This document shows positions 15,990 to 23,250 of a DNA stretch of 63,871 nt, piece by piece. Each line of letters begins with the position of its first letter. Position 1 is the first letter of the stretch. This DNA is from Nonomuraea antri (GTDB lineage: Bacteria > Actinomycetota > Actinomycetes > Streptosporangiales > Streptosporangiaceae), in the NCBI RefSeq assembly GCF_013283785.1, contig NZ_JABCPZ010000035.1, forward strand, positions 1 through 63,871, read 5' to 3'. The notes under the pieces are model-generated. The model was not told the DNA's origin and did not search any database. It saw only the letters and a program-made list of their open reading frames with translations. The translations under genes were made by a program, and so were the position numbers.

Positions 15990-16409
15990 GTGACAGCGAA
16001 GGAACTCAGGATCGCGATCGGCCGGCTCGCCCGCCGCATCAGGCAGCTCTACACCAACGCCTCGGGCGACGACCTGTCGTTCACCGAGCTCGCGGTCCTG
16101 TCGAGGCTGGACAGGGACGGCGCGCACACCTCGGCGCAGCTCGCCCAGCTGGAGAAGATCACCGCGCAGGCGATCGGCACCGTGCTCGGCGGGCTGCACC
16201 GGCGCGGCCTGGTGTCACGCGACCCCGACCCGGCCGACGGGCGGCGGGTGATCACCGCCATCAGCGCCGCAGGCCGGGCCGCGCTGGACAACCGCGAGCA
16301 GGTGATCACCGAGCGGCTGGCCGCCGCGGTCGGCTCGCTGACCGACGACGAGCGGGACCGGCTGGCCGCCGCCCTGCCCGTGCTGGTCAGGCTCTCGGAA
16401 CGGCTCTAG
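15990..16409 (+). CDS. MarR-family regulator
   Basis: 139 residues with the MarR winged helix: FTELAVLSRLDRDG, then AQLAQLEKITAQAIGTVLGGL and the wing RDPDPADGRRVITA. The GTG at 15990 starts VTAKELRIAIG. It probably controls itself and the divergent dienelactone hydrolase through the spacer palindrome. The ligand is unknown. The 3' end overlaps the convergent sigma-factor gene by 4 nt (16406-16409). Confidence 0.92.
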   Translation: MTAKELRIAIGRLARRIRQLYTNASGDDLSFTELAVLSRLDRDGAHTSAQLAQLEKITAQAIGTVLGGLHRRGLVSRDPDPADGRRVITAISAAGRAALDNREQVITERLAAAVGSLTDDERDRLAAALPVLVRLSERL

Positions 16410-17305
16410 GGCCCGGTGGCGGGGGTGAGGTGGGCGAGCTTGTCGGGGTTCGCCATGAGGTAGATCGTCTCGATCTTGCCGTCCACGATGACCAGCGACG
16501 CCACCGCGAGCACCTTGCCGCCCACGACCAGCATCATCGCCGGGGCGTCGTTCACGGTCTCCAGGACGAAGGTCAGGTCGACCGCGTCCGCCACGCCCAG
16601 CGACGCCAGGAACTTGGCCACGTTCTCCGGCGTGGTGATGCTGGTGAGCCAGCGGGTGACGTTGTCGGCGCCGGTGACGGCCCGCAGCGCCGCCCTGGCC
16701 TTGCCGCCGCCGTCGCTGACCATGGTGACGTCGCTGGACAGCAGCTCGATCAGCCCGCCCATGTCGCCCCTGGACGCGGCCTGGAGAAAGCGCTCGGTGA
16801 TGCGCCGGCGCTCGTCCTTGTCGACGTCGAAGCGCGGCCGCTTCTCCTGCACGTGGTCGCGGGCCCGCCTGGCCAGCTGCCTGGTGGCCGGCTCGGCCCG
16901 CCCGACGATCTCGGCGATCTCCGAGAACGGCAGGTCGAACGCCTCGCGCAACACGAACACCGCCCGCTCCAGCGGCGACAGCGTCTCCAGCACGACCAGC
17001 AGCGCCAGCTCCACCGAGTCGGTCAGCTCCACGTGCTCGGCCGCGTCGGGCACGGTGCTCATCGGCTCGGGCAGCCACGGCCCCACGTACGACTCGCGCC
17101 GCGACTTGGCCCACCGCAGCCGGTCGATCGCCAGCCGGGACGTCACCCTGATCAGGTACGCCTTGGCGTCGGCCACCGTCGATTCGTCCACCCCTGACCA
17201 GCGGAGCCACGCCTCCTGCACCACGTCCTCGGCGTCGGTCAGGGTGCCGAGGATCCGGTAGGCGACACCGACCAGCAGGCTCCGGTGCTCTTCAAAGGTC
17301 GACAT
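16406..17305 (-). CDS. ECF41-group RNA polymerase sigma factor (SigJ-like)
   Basis: 299 residues: sigma2 (about 5-70), linker with WLPEP (77-81), sigma4 (about 95-150) and a fused SnoaL-like C-terminal domain (170-299). The C-terminal domain carries DGGGK (198-202) and NPDKL (286-290). WLPEP, DGGGK and NPDKL are the known ECF41 marks. In this group the C-terminal domain tunes activity in place of a separate anti-sigma factor. The ATG at 17305 is chosen over 17323. A TGTCATG-N17-CGTC element ends 8 nt upstream, suggesting self-control. A likely target promoter lies at 170-196. The usual adjacent oxidoreductase/epimerase partner is absent here. Confidence 0.95.
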   Translation of the reverse strand: MSTFEEHRSLLVGVAYRILGTLTDAEDVVQEAWLRWSGVDESTVADAKAYLIRVTSRLAIDRLRWAKSRRESYVGPWLPEPMSTVPDAAEHVELTDSVELALLVVLETLSPLERAVFVLREAFDLPFSEIAEIVGRAEPATRQLARRARDHVQEKRPRFDVDKDERRRITERFLQAASRGDMGGLIELLSSDVTMVSDGGGKARAALRAVTGADNVTRWLTSITTPENVAKFLASLGVADAVDLTFVLETVNDAPAMMLVVGGKVLAVASLVIVDGKIETIYLMANPDKLAHLTPATGP

Positions 17306-17313
17306 GGACCTAA

Positions 17314-17341
17314 GACGTATCACAACGAATCGGGCATGACA
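17314..17341 (-). promoter_or_regulatory. ECF41-like promoter of the sigma gene
   Basis: On the minus strand TGTCATG (17341-17335), a 17-nt spacer and CGTC (17317-17314) precede the sigma-factor ATG by 8 nt. This is the same spacing to the start codon as at 170-196. It differs from the TGTCACA-N16-CGTC form by two bases and one spacer base, so autoregulation is plausible but weaker. Confidence 0.5.
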
Positions 17342-17379
17342 CGGGCACTCCCGGATTCCGATACACTTGGTGATCGCAA

Positions 17380-17452
17380 GGGGCTATGGCGCAGTTGGTA
17401 GCGCGCCTCCATGGCATGGAGGAGGTCTGGGGTTCGAATCCCCATAGCTCCA
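17380..17452 (+). tRNA. tRNA-Ala (GGC)
   Basis: A 73-nt cloverleaf. Acceptor GGGGCTA pairs with TAGCTCC and includes the G3.U70 wobble that identifies alanine tRNAs. The anticodon stem is CCTCC/GGAGG with loop ATGGCAT, so the anticodon is GGC. The T-arm contains GGTTCGAATCC. CCA is not encoded. A -10-like GATACA lies 14 nt upstream. A perfect 8-bp hairpin (GGCGGGCG at 17460, CGCCCGCC at 17477) follows, inside the 3' end of the convergent THEP1 gene. A near-identical copy is at 51394. Confidence 0.97.
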
Positions 17453-17456
17453 CCCC

Positions 17457-18008
17457 TCAGGCGGGCGGCGGTGAGTCGCCCGCCAGCATCGATCGCAGGC
17501 GACCCGGCAACTCGTCCCGGTTCTGCGCGGTCACCGCCATCACCTCCGCCGCCAGTTCGGCTTTCAACGCGTCAGCCGCCGGGTGCCCGCGATGGTGGAC
17601 GGTGGCCACGATCGGCCCGCCGGCGCCGAACAGCTCCAGGCAGCGCGGCACGAAGGCCGGAGACAGCAGTTCCATCGGGCCGATCTCGTCGATGAGTGCC
17701 ACCGCGCCGGGCGCCGCCGCCATGGCCCGCTCCAGGGCAGGCAGCGCGACGCGCTCGAAGGCGGGCACGTTCACGCCGTAGCGGCCGACGCGGGGCCCCG
17801 ACACCCAGGAGACGTGGGCCATGACGGCCTCCGCGCCGCCGATCTCCGCCACCGTGAAGCCCACCCGGTGGCCGTGCTCGCGCACTTCACCGCTGAGGAA
17901 GCCGTACACGGGGACGCCGTCGGCCCGCAGCAGCTCGGCGAGCCGGCGGACCACGGTGGTCTTGCCGGCGCGCGGCGGGGCCGTCAGCAGGATGCGCGGG
18001 CGGGACAC
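17457..18008 (-). CDS. THEP1-type nucleoside-triphosphatase
   Basis: A 183-residue P-loop NTPase of the NTPase_1/THEP1 family. Walker A is APPRAGKTT (residues 10-18), and the Walker B-like element ALIDEIGPMEL is the family hallmark. HHRGHP follows. Related proteins hydrolyse ATP/GTP slowly and may act in nucleotide or RNA metabolism, but the real role is unclear. The GTG at 18008 is the start and no good ribosome site is seen. The gene ends 5 nt from the tRNA-Ala gene. Confidence 0.88.
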   Translation of the reverse strand: MSRPRILLTAPPRAGKTTVVRRLAELLRADGVPVYGFLSGEVREHGHRVGFTVAEIGGAEAVMAHVSWVSGPRVGRYGVNVPAFERVALPALERAMAAAPGAVALIDEIGPMELLSPAFVPRCLELFGAGGPIVATVHHRGHPAADALKAELAAEVMAVTAQNRDELPGRLRSMLAGDSPPPA

Positions 18009-18040
18009 GCGTCAAGGATGACACGGGCGCCCGCCCGAGG

Positions 18041-18448
18041 TCACGGCTCGCGGATCGACGAGACGACCTCCAGATAGTGCGGGTTGTACATGATGCCCAG
18101 GATGTTGCCGAACGGATCGATGACCGAGGCCGTGGTGAAGCCCTTCTCGCCGTGCTTGGTGATCGGCTGGTACTCCTTCGCGCCCAGGGCCAGCAGCCGG
18201 TCGAGCGAGCCGGCGAGGTCGTCCACGTGCCAGTACATGATCTCGCCGGACGGCCCGTTCGTCGCGCCGGGCGGCGCCCACGCGCTGGAGATCAGGCCCA
18301 GCTCGTGCTGGAAGTCGCCGATGCGGAACTCCGCGTAGCCGCCGGGAACCTCGTAGTACGGCGCGACCCCGAGCAGCTCGGTGTACCAGGCCTTGGCGGC
18401 CTCCAGGTCGTCGGCGTAGTAGTTGACGGTGGCGAATCCACGCAGCAT
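18041..18448 (-). CDS. VOC-superfamily (glyoxalase-like) protein
   Basis: 135 residues with two beta-alpha-beta-beta-beta modules of the vicinal oxygen chelate fold (MLRGFATVNYYADDLEAA...; MYWHVDDLAGSLDRLLALG; DPFGNILGI). Possible metal-side residues are His in MYWHVDD and Glu in LGIMYNPHYLEV. The substrate is unknown. The ATG at 18448 has AAAGG upstream. Divergent from a WYL regulator across an 89-bp spacer holding two overlapping palindromes, so it is very likely the regulated partner. Confidence 0.92.
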   Translation of the reverse strand: MLRGFATVNYYADDLEAAKAWYTELLGVAPYYEVPGGYAEFRIGDFQHELGLISSAWAPPGATNGPSGEIMYWHVDDLAGSLDRLLALGAKEYQPITKHGEKGFTTASVIDPFGNILGIMYNPHYLEVVSSIREP

Positions 18449-18493
18449 CTGGGTTCCTTTGCGCTAGGTGCTGATACCCCTACCCTCTCAGTT

Positions 18494-18524
18494 AAAGTGC
18501 TCAACAAATGAGCACTTTGTTGAG
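18494..18524. promoter_or_regulatory. Two overlapping perfect palindromes (WYL operator)
   Basis: Palindrome A: AAAGTGCTCA (18494-18503), 5 nt, TGAGCACTTT (18509-18518). Palindrome B: CTCAACAAA (18500-18508), 7 nt, TTTGTTGAG (18516-18524). Both are perfect and share bases, so one site can be read in two registers. They lie between the VOC and WYL genes, 14 nt before the WYL start. Confidence 0.8.
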
Positions 18525-18537
18525 GAGTCGGTGAAGA

Positions 18538-19485
18538 ATGCGTGCTGATCGGCTGGTGGCGGTGTTGCTGCTGATGCAGGCACGCGGCCGGGTGACCGCG
18601 GCGGAGCTGGCCGGCGAGCTGGAGGTGTCGGTGGCCACCGCCCGCCGCGACCTCGAAGCGCTGTCGGCCGCGGGCATCCCGGTCTATCCGCAGCCGGGGC
18701 GGGGCGGCGGCTGGTCGCTGCTGGGCGGGGCGCGCACCGATCTCAGCGGGCTGACCGCCCCCGAGGCGCAGGCGCTGTTCCTGCTGGCCGGACCGGCCGT
18801 GTCGGGCGCGCCCGAGCTCAAGTCGGCGCTGCGCAAGCTGCTGCGCGCGCTGCCGCACACGTTCCGCGCCGACGCCGAGGCCGCGGCGAACGCGGTGATC
18901 GTCGACTCCGCCGGGTGGGGCGAGCGCGACCGCGAACGTCCGCCGCTGGTCGAGATGTTGCAGACGGCCACCGTACGCAGGCTCAAGGTCCGCCTCACCT
19001 ACGCCAAACGCGGCGGCGAGCAGACCAGGCGGCTGGTCGACCCGTGGGGCCTGGTCGACAAGGACGAGGTCTGGTACCTGCTGGCCGGTACCGAGTCCGG
19101 CCAGCGCACCTTCCGCGTCGACAGGATCGCCGAGGCCGTCGTGACCGACCGGCCCGCCGCCAGGCCCGACGACTTCGAGCTGGAGCAGGCCTGGCGGCGG
19201 GTGGTCGCCGAGGTGGAGGAGCACCGGTCGCCGCTGTCGGCGAAAGTGCTCATCGCGGGCAGGTTCCTGCGCGTGCTGCGCACCCACTTCGGCCGGCACT
19301 GCGAGGTCGAGGAGACCCTCGACGACGGCCGGGTCCTGGTGCGCGTGGCCGCGCCCACCCCGCTGATGATCGCCCAGCAGCTGGCCGGGTGGGGCCGGCT
19401 GATCGAGGTGGTGGAGCCCGAGCCGGTCAAGGCGGAGCTCGCCCGGCTCGGCGCGGAACTCACCGAGCTGTACGCGCCGTCCTGA
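18538..19485 (+). CDS. WYL-domain transcriptional regulator (YafY-like)
   Basis: 315 residues. N-terminal DeoR-like winged helix (MRADRLVAVLLLMQARGRV; LEVSVATARRDLEALSAAG), a WYL domain around 150-215 (DPWGLVDKDEVWYLLAGT) and a C-terminal WCX-like extension. Members sense small ligands or nucleic-acid-derived signals. The ATG at 18538 follows GAGGAG and GGTGAAG. It is expected to bind the overlapping palindromes 14 nt upstream and to control itself and the divergent VOC gene. Confidence 0.92.
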   Translation: MRADRLVAVLLLMQARGRVTAAELAGELEVSVATARRDLEALSAAGIPVYPQPGRGGGWSLLGGARTDLSGLTAPEAQALFLLAGPAVSGAPELKSALRKLLRALPHTFRADAEAAANAVIVDSAGWGERDRERPPLVEMLQTATVRRLKVRLTYAKRGGEQTRRLVDPWGLVDKDEVWYLLAGTESGQRTFRVDRIAEAVVTDRPAARPDDFELEQAWRRVVAEVEEHRSPLSAKVLIAGRFLRVLRTHFGRHCEVEETLDDGRVLVRVAAPTPLMIAQQLAGWGRLIEVVEPEPVKAELARLGAELTELYAPS

Positions 19486-19486
19486 G

Positions 19487-20947
19487 CTACCGGCCGGCGG
19501 CCAGCGCCTCGCGTTCCTCGCGGATCAGCGCCCACGCCCGCTCGACGTGCTCGCGCCGGGTGGCGGCGGCCCCGACGGCCACCCGCAGCACCACCCGATC
19601 GGCGACCTTGGTGTGCGTCAGGTACAGCGCGCCGCCCGCGTTGAGCCGCTCCATGAGCCGCATCGTGGCCTGGTCGGCGTCGGCGGGTGACAGTCCCGGC
19701 CAGACCGGGCGGAAGCAGACCAGCGCCAGCGGGTGCGGCTCGTGCAGCTCGAACGCGGGATCGGCGGCGATCCAGCCGGCCAGCTCCCGGGCCAGCTCGA
19801 CGCCGGTGCGGATGTGCGCGCGCAGCCCCTCCGCGCCGTACCAGCGGATCACCGTCCACAGTTTGAGCGCGCGGAACCTGCGGCCGAGCGGGACCTGCCA
19901 GTCGCGGTAGTCGACGACGGAGCCGCCGGAGGTGGCGGCGTTCCTGAGGTATTCGGGCAGGATCGACAGCGCGCCGAGCAGCGGCGTCCTGTCGGCCACC
20001 CAGGCCACCGTGCAGTCGAAGTTGGTCAGCAGCCACTTGTGCGGGTTCGTGGCGTAGGAGTCGGCGTACTCGGCCACGCCGTCGTTGACGTGGCGCAGCT
20101 CCGGGCAGATCGCGGCCACGCCCGCGTAGGCGGCGTCCACGTGCAGCCACACGCCGTGCTCGCGGCACACCTCGCCGATCGCGGGGACCGGGTCGATCGC
20201 CGTGGTGGAGGTCGTGCCGACCGTCGCGCACACCATGGCCGGGACCGCGCCCGCCGCCAGGTCCTCGGCGATCAGCCGGCGCAGACGGGACGGGTCCATC
20301 GCCAGCGTGTCAGGGTCGACGTCCACGATCCTGACCCCGGCCGTGCCCAGCCCGGCGATCCGCGCCGCCTTCTCCAGCGACGAATGCGTCTGGGACGAGA
20401 CGTAGAGCGTGTACCTGCGGGTGACGCCGTCGCGGGCCACCTCGCCGCCGGAGGCCCGGTGCAGCGCCGCGAGCAGGGCCACCAGGCTGGCACTCGACGC
20501 GGAGTCCTGGATCACCCCGCCGCCCGGCCCGTCGGTGCGGAAATGGGCCGGCAGGCCGAGCAGCTCGGCCAGCCAGTCGACCACCACGGTCTCCAGCTCG
20601 GTACAGGCCGGGCTGGTCACCCAGAGCATGCCCTGCACGCCGAGCCCGCTGGAGATCAGGTCGCCCAGGATCGCGGGCGGGCTGGCGTTGGACGGGAAGT
20701 AGCCGAAGAAGCCGGGATGCTGCCAGTGGGTGATGCCGGGTAACAGGACCCGGTCGAGATCGGCCAGCACGTCCTCGAACGGCTCGCCACGCTCGGGCGC
20801 GGCCGCGGGCAGCGACCGCCGGATCTCACCCGGCTTCACCTGCGACAACACCGGATACGGCTCGATGTTCGCCAGGTAGTCGGCGATCCAGTCGACCACC
20901 TGCCTGCCGTGGCGGCGGAACTCCTCCGGGCTCATGTGCGCGTTCAT
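19487..20947 (-). CDS. PLP-dependent aromatic amino acid decarboxylase family
   Basis: A 486-residue group II decarboxylase (DDC/TDC type). The PLP lysine is Lys304 in NPHKWLLT, the ring-stacking residue His188 in SSQTHSSLEKA, and the PLP Asp271 in HVDAAYAG. The N-terminal HPGFFGYFPSNAS block is characteristic. It would make arylalkylamines from Trp, Tyr, Phe or DOPA. The exact substrate is not evident. Start ATG at 20947 or 20935. Both lie in a hairpin (20928-20953). The DUF4236 gene ends 15 nt upstream on the same strand, so they may be co-transcribed. Confidence 0.94.
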   Translation of the reverse strand: MNAHMSPEEFRRHGRQVVDWIADYLANIEPYPVLSQVKPGEIRRSLPAAAPERGEPFEDVLADLDRVLLPGITHWQHPGFFGYFPSNASPPAILGDLISSGLGVQGMLWVTSPACTELETVVVDWLAELLGLPAHFRTDGPGGGVIQDSASSASLVALLAALHRASGGEVARDGVTRRYTLYVSSQTHSSLEKAARIAGLGTAGVRIVDVDPDTLAMDPSRLRRLIAEDLAAGAVPAMVCATVGTTSTTAIDPVPAIGEVCREHGVWLHVDAAYAGVAAICPELRHVNDGVAEYADSYATNPHKWLLTNFDCTVAWVADRTPLLGALSILPEYLRNAATSGGSVVDYRDWQVPLGRRFRALKLWTVIRWYGAEGLRAHIRTGVELARELAGWIAADPAFELHEPHPLALVCFRPVWPGLSPADADQATMRLMERLNAGGALYLTHTKVADRVVLRVAVGAAATRREHVERAWALIREEREALAAGR

Positions 20948-20953
20948 GAGCCC
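20928..20953 (-). promoter_or_regulatory. Hairpin enclosing the decarboxylase start codons
   Basis: GGGCTCATG and CATGAGCCC (20928-20936, 20945-20953) form a perfect 9-bp stem with an 8-nt loop. The ATG codons at 20947 and 20935 sit in the two arms, so the mRNA hairpin would hide both possible starts. Confidence 0.6.
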
Positions 20954-20962
20954 AGCAAATCA

Positions 20963-21166
20963 TCAGTATCCGCGGTAGCGCCGGTGCCCGCCGAACGTCT
21001 TGCCCACCTGGAATCCGCCGGGCAGGCGGACCGAGACGTGCCTGCGGCCGTCGGGGGTGATGCTCACGTGGAAACGCCGGTTGCCGAAGCCGGAGCTGAC
21101 GCCGTGCCTCGACAGGTTGAGCCGGAACGGGCCCACCTTGATCGACTTTCTGTAGTGCCAGCCCAT
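20963..21166 (-). CDS. DUF4236 small protein
   Basis: 67 residues with the DUF4236 pattern: YRKSIKVGPFRLNLSRHGVS near the start, in which GPFRLNLS and SSGFGNRRFHVSI are typical. The role of the family is unknown. GAGGAGGGG lies just before the ATG at 21166. It stands between the DHA2 exporter gene (63 nt upstream) and the decarboxylase gene (15 nt downstream), all on the minus strand. Confidence 0.85.
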   Translation of the reverse strand: MGWHYRKSIKVGPFRLNLSRHGVSSGFGNRRFHVSITPDGRRHVSVRLPGGFQVGKTFGGHRRYRGY

Positions 21167-21229
21167 GCCCCTCCTCGTGCTCGCCGTTCAACAGGGACAA
21201 CGGGCGGGCGGCGCGGCGGGTTCCCCGGC

Positions 21230-22708
21230 TCACAGCCGTACGCGTGTCACCACGAACACGGCCAGCGCGAACAGCGCCATGGCCGTCGCCCCGACCAGGT
21301 TGAGCCCGGTGGTGAAGGCGGCGTGCGCGGTCCGCAGCAGCTCGGCGGCCTGCGGCCCGGGCAGTCCCGCGGCCAGGGCGCTCGCGCCCGCGACGGTCTC
21401 GCGCGCCGCGTCGGGCAGGCCGGCGGGCAGCAGGTGGCGGTAGACGGCGGCGCCGACCGTGCCGAGCACGGCCAGGCCCAGCGTCCCGCCCAGGAAGTTG
21501 CTCGACTCGGACAGCGACGCCGCCGACCCCGCCTTCTCCGGCGGCACGGAGCCCACCACGATGCCGGTGCCCAGGGCGAACAGCGGCCCGGTGCCCAGCG
21601 CCAGCACGGTGACCGCGGCCACCGCCACGGGCAGCCCGCCCTCGGCCGGGACCAGCGTGAGCAGCGCGGACCCGGCCGCCGACAACACCAGCCCGCCCGC
21701 GATGGCCGGCCTGGCCGGGATCCGCCTGGTGATCGCCGGGGCCAGCATGGTGCCCGCCGCGACCGCCAGGCCCATCGGCGCGAACAGCACCGCCGACTGC
21801 GCCGGGCTGTAGCCGAGCACGGTCTGCAGGTACTGCGTCACCAGCAGTCCGGCGCCCGCCATCGACACCCCGGCCAGCACCAGCGCGCCGAGGATCAGCG
21901 CGAACGACCGCTGCCCGAACAGCCGCACGTTGACCAGCGGGTCCTCCAGGCGGAGCTGCCTGCGCACGAACACCACCCCGAACGCGCCGCCCACCACCAG
22001 CGCGGCGACCGGCGCCCACGTCCCGGACGTGCCCGAGACGGCCAGATCCTTGATCCCCCACACGATGGGCAGGATCGCCAGCATCGACAGCGCCACGCTG
22101 GCCGGGTCGAGACGTCCGGCGCCGGGGTTGCGGAACTCCGGCAGCACCAGCGGCCCGAACACCAGCAGCGCCACGATGATCGGCACGGCCAGCAGGAACA
22201 CCGAGCCCCACCAGAACCACTGCAGCAGCATTCCGCCCACCACCGGGCCCAGCGCCGCGCCGGCGAACTGGCAGGTGGCCCAGATCGCGATGGCCGTCCC
22301 GCGCTGCCTGGCGTCGGCGAACATGTTCGTGATCAGCGCCAGCGTGGACGGCATCAGCGTCGCCCCCGCCACCCCCAGCGCGGCCCGGCAGGCGATGAGC
22401 ATGGCCGGGCTCGTGGCGTAGGCGGCCACGACGGAGGCGACGCCGAACGCGGCCGCGCCGATGAGCAGCAGCCTGCGCCGGCCGATCCGGTCGCCGAGCG
22501 TGCCCATGGTGATCACCAGCCCGGCCACCATGAAGCCGTAGATGTCGATGATCCACAGTTGTTCCACGCCGCTGGTGCCGAGCTCGGCGCTGATCTGGGG
22601 CAACGCCAGGAACAGGACGTTGATGTCCAGGGCGGCCAGCAGCGTGGGCAGGATGAGCACCGTCAGGCCCAGCCACTCGCGCCGGCCCGCCCGTGTCTCG
22701 ACTCGCAT
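21230..22708 (-). CDS. DHA2-type MFS drug exporter
   Basis: A 492-residue, 14-helix MFS transporter of the EmrB/QacA branch. Motif A is GTLGDRIGRRRLL, motif C GALVLAGVSMAGAG-like, and the early helix DINVLFLALPQI fits DHA2. A proton-driven drug or metabolite export role is expected, with unknown substrate. The ATG at 22708 has AGAGAGG upstream. Its upstream spacer carries an ECF42-like promoter (TGTAGA-N17-CGAC) that mirrors one reading the other way into the DGPF gene. Confidence 0.92.
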   Translation of the reverse strand: MRVETRAGRREWLGLTVLILPTLLAALDINVLFLALPQISAELGTSGVEQLWIIDIYGFMVAGLVITMGTLGDRIGRRRLLLIGAAAFGVASVVAAYATSPAMLIACRAALGVAGATLMPSTLALITNMFADARQRGTAIAIWATCQFAGAALGPVVGGMLLQWFWWGSVFLLAVPIIVALLVFGPLVLPEFRNPGAGRLDPASVALSMLAILPIVWGIKDLAVSGTSGTWAPVAALVVGGAFGVVFVRRQLRLEDPLVNVRLFGQRSFALILGALVLAGVSMAGAGLLVTQYLQTVLGYSPAQSAVLFAPMGLAVAAGTMLAPAITRRIPARPAIAGGLVLSAAGSALLTLVPAEGGLPVAVAAVTVLALGTGPLFALGTGIVVGSVPPEKAGSAASLSESSNFLGGTLGLAVLGTVGAAVYRHLLPAGLPDAARETVAGASALAAGLPGPQAAELLRTAHAAFTTGLNLVGATAMALFALAVFVVTRVRL

Positions 22709-22743
22709 CTCGGGTCCTCTCTCGTGTCTCTCGTCACGGGAGG

Positions 22744-22827
22744 GTCGGAGCGGCGCGGCCGGTCTCTACATCGGGGCGGAAAAAGATTTCCCGGAAAGGA
22801 TGTCGAGACCGGCGTGACGGCTCCGAC
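22744..22827. promoter_or_regulatory. Mirror pair of ECF42-type promoters
   Basis: Two 29-nt arms (22744-22772 and 22799-22827) are inverted copies with 22 of 29 positions complementary in exact register (8+9+5) plus one inside a 6x6 variable part. Read on the plus strand, the right arm gives TGTCGA (22801-22806), 17 nt and CGAC (22824-22827). Read on the minus strand, the left arm gives TGTAGA (22770-22765), 17 nt and CGAC (22747-22744). TGTCGA/CGAC is the recalled ECF42 promoter pattern, and DGPF genes are the usual ECF42 partners. Confidence 0.65.
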
Positions 22828-22839
22828 CACCGCATGCAG

Positions 22840-22860
22840 GGCCGCCCACCGGGGGCGGCC
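22840..22860 (+). promoter_or_regulatory. GC hairpin in the 5' leader of the DGPF gene
   Basis: GGCCGCCC and GGGCGGCC (22840-22847, 22853-22860) form a perfect 8-bp stem with a 5-nt loop, ending about 10 nt before the AGGAG ribosome site. It could affect translation or transcript stability. Confidence 0.5.
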
Positions 22861-22881
22861 GGACGTCCAGAGGAGACGATC

Positions 22882-23250
22882 GTGAAGTTCCTGTTGATGA
22901 TGCAGTCGAACCCCGAGGTCTGGGAGTCCCTGCCGGAGGAGGTACGCAACGAGGTCATGGGCGGTCACGGGCCGTTCATGAAGGCCATTCAGGAGTCGGG
23001 GGAGATGATCGGCACCAACGCGCTCGCCGACCCGGCCAACAGCGTGAGCGTGCGCGGCCGCGGCGGCGTGCCGGTGGTGACCGACGGGCCGTACCTGGAG
23101 GCCAAGGAGTACATGGGCGGCTACTACCTGGTCGACTGCGAGAGCCGGGAACGGGCCGTCGAACTGGCCAAGCAGATCCCGGACAGCAGGATCGACGGGC
23201 TCGGCGTGGAGGTGCGGCAGATCATGTTCTCCGCCGGCGCGGACATGTAA
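22882..23250 (+). CDS. YCII-related (DGPF) protein
   Basis: 122 residues of the YCII/DGPF family (PF03795): N-terminal VKFLLMMQSNPE, then VTDGPYLEAKEYMGGYYLVD with the DGPF-type motif (here DGPY), ending in EVRQIMFSAGADM. Such genes usually neighbour ECF42 sigma factors, which are not in this window, so the controlling sigma would act in trans. The GTG at 22882 follows AGAGGAG. An ECF42-like promoter ends at 22827. The 3' end overlaps the convergent MocR gene by 29 nt. Confidence 0.92.
   Translation: MKFLLMMQSNPEVWESLPEEVRNEVMGGHGPFMKAIQESGEMIGTNALADPANSVSVRGRGGVPVVTDGPYLEAKEYMGGYYLVDCESRERAVELAKQIPDSRIDGLGVEVRQIMFSAGADM

Noticed and set aside
15942..15994. A third ECF41 promoter (minus-strand TGTCACA near 15994) for the dienelactone hydrolase
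   Set aside because: TGTCACA is present, but no CGTC follows at 16-17 nt (TATC instead). The site also overlaps the MarR start.
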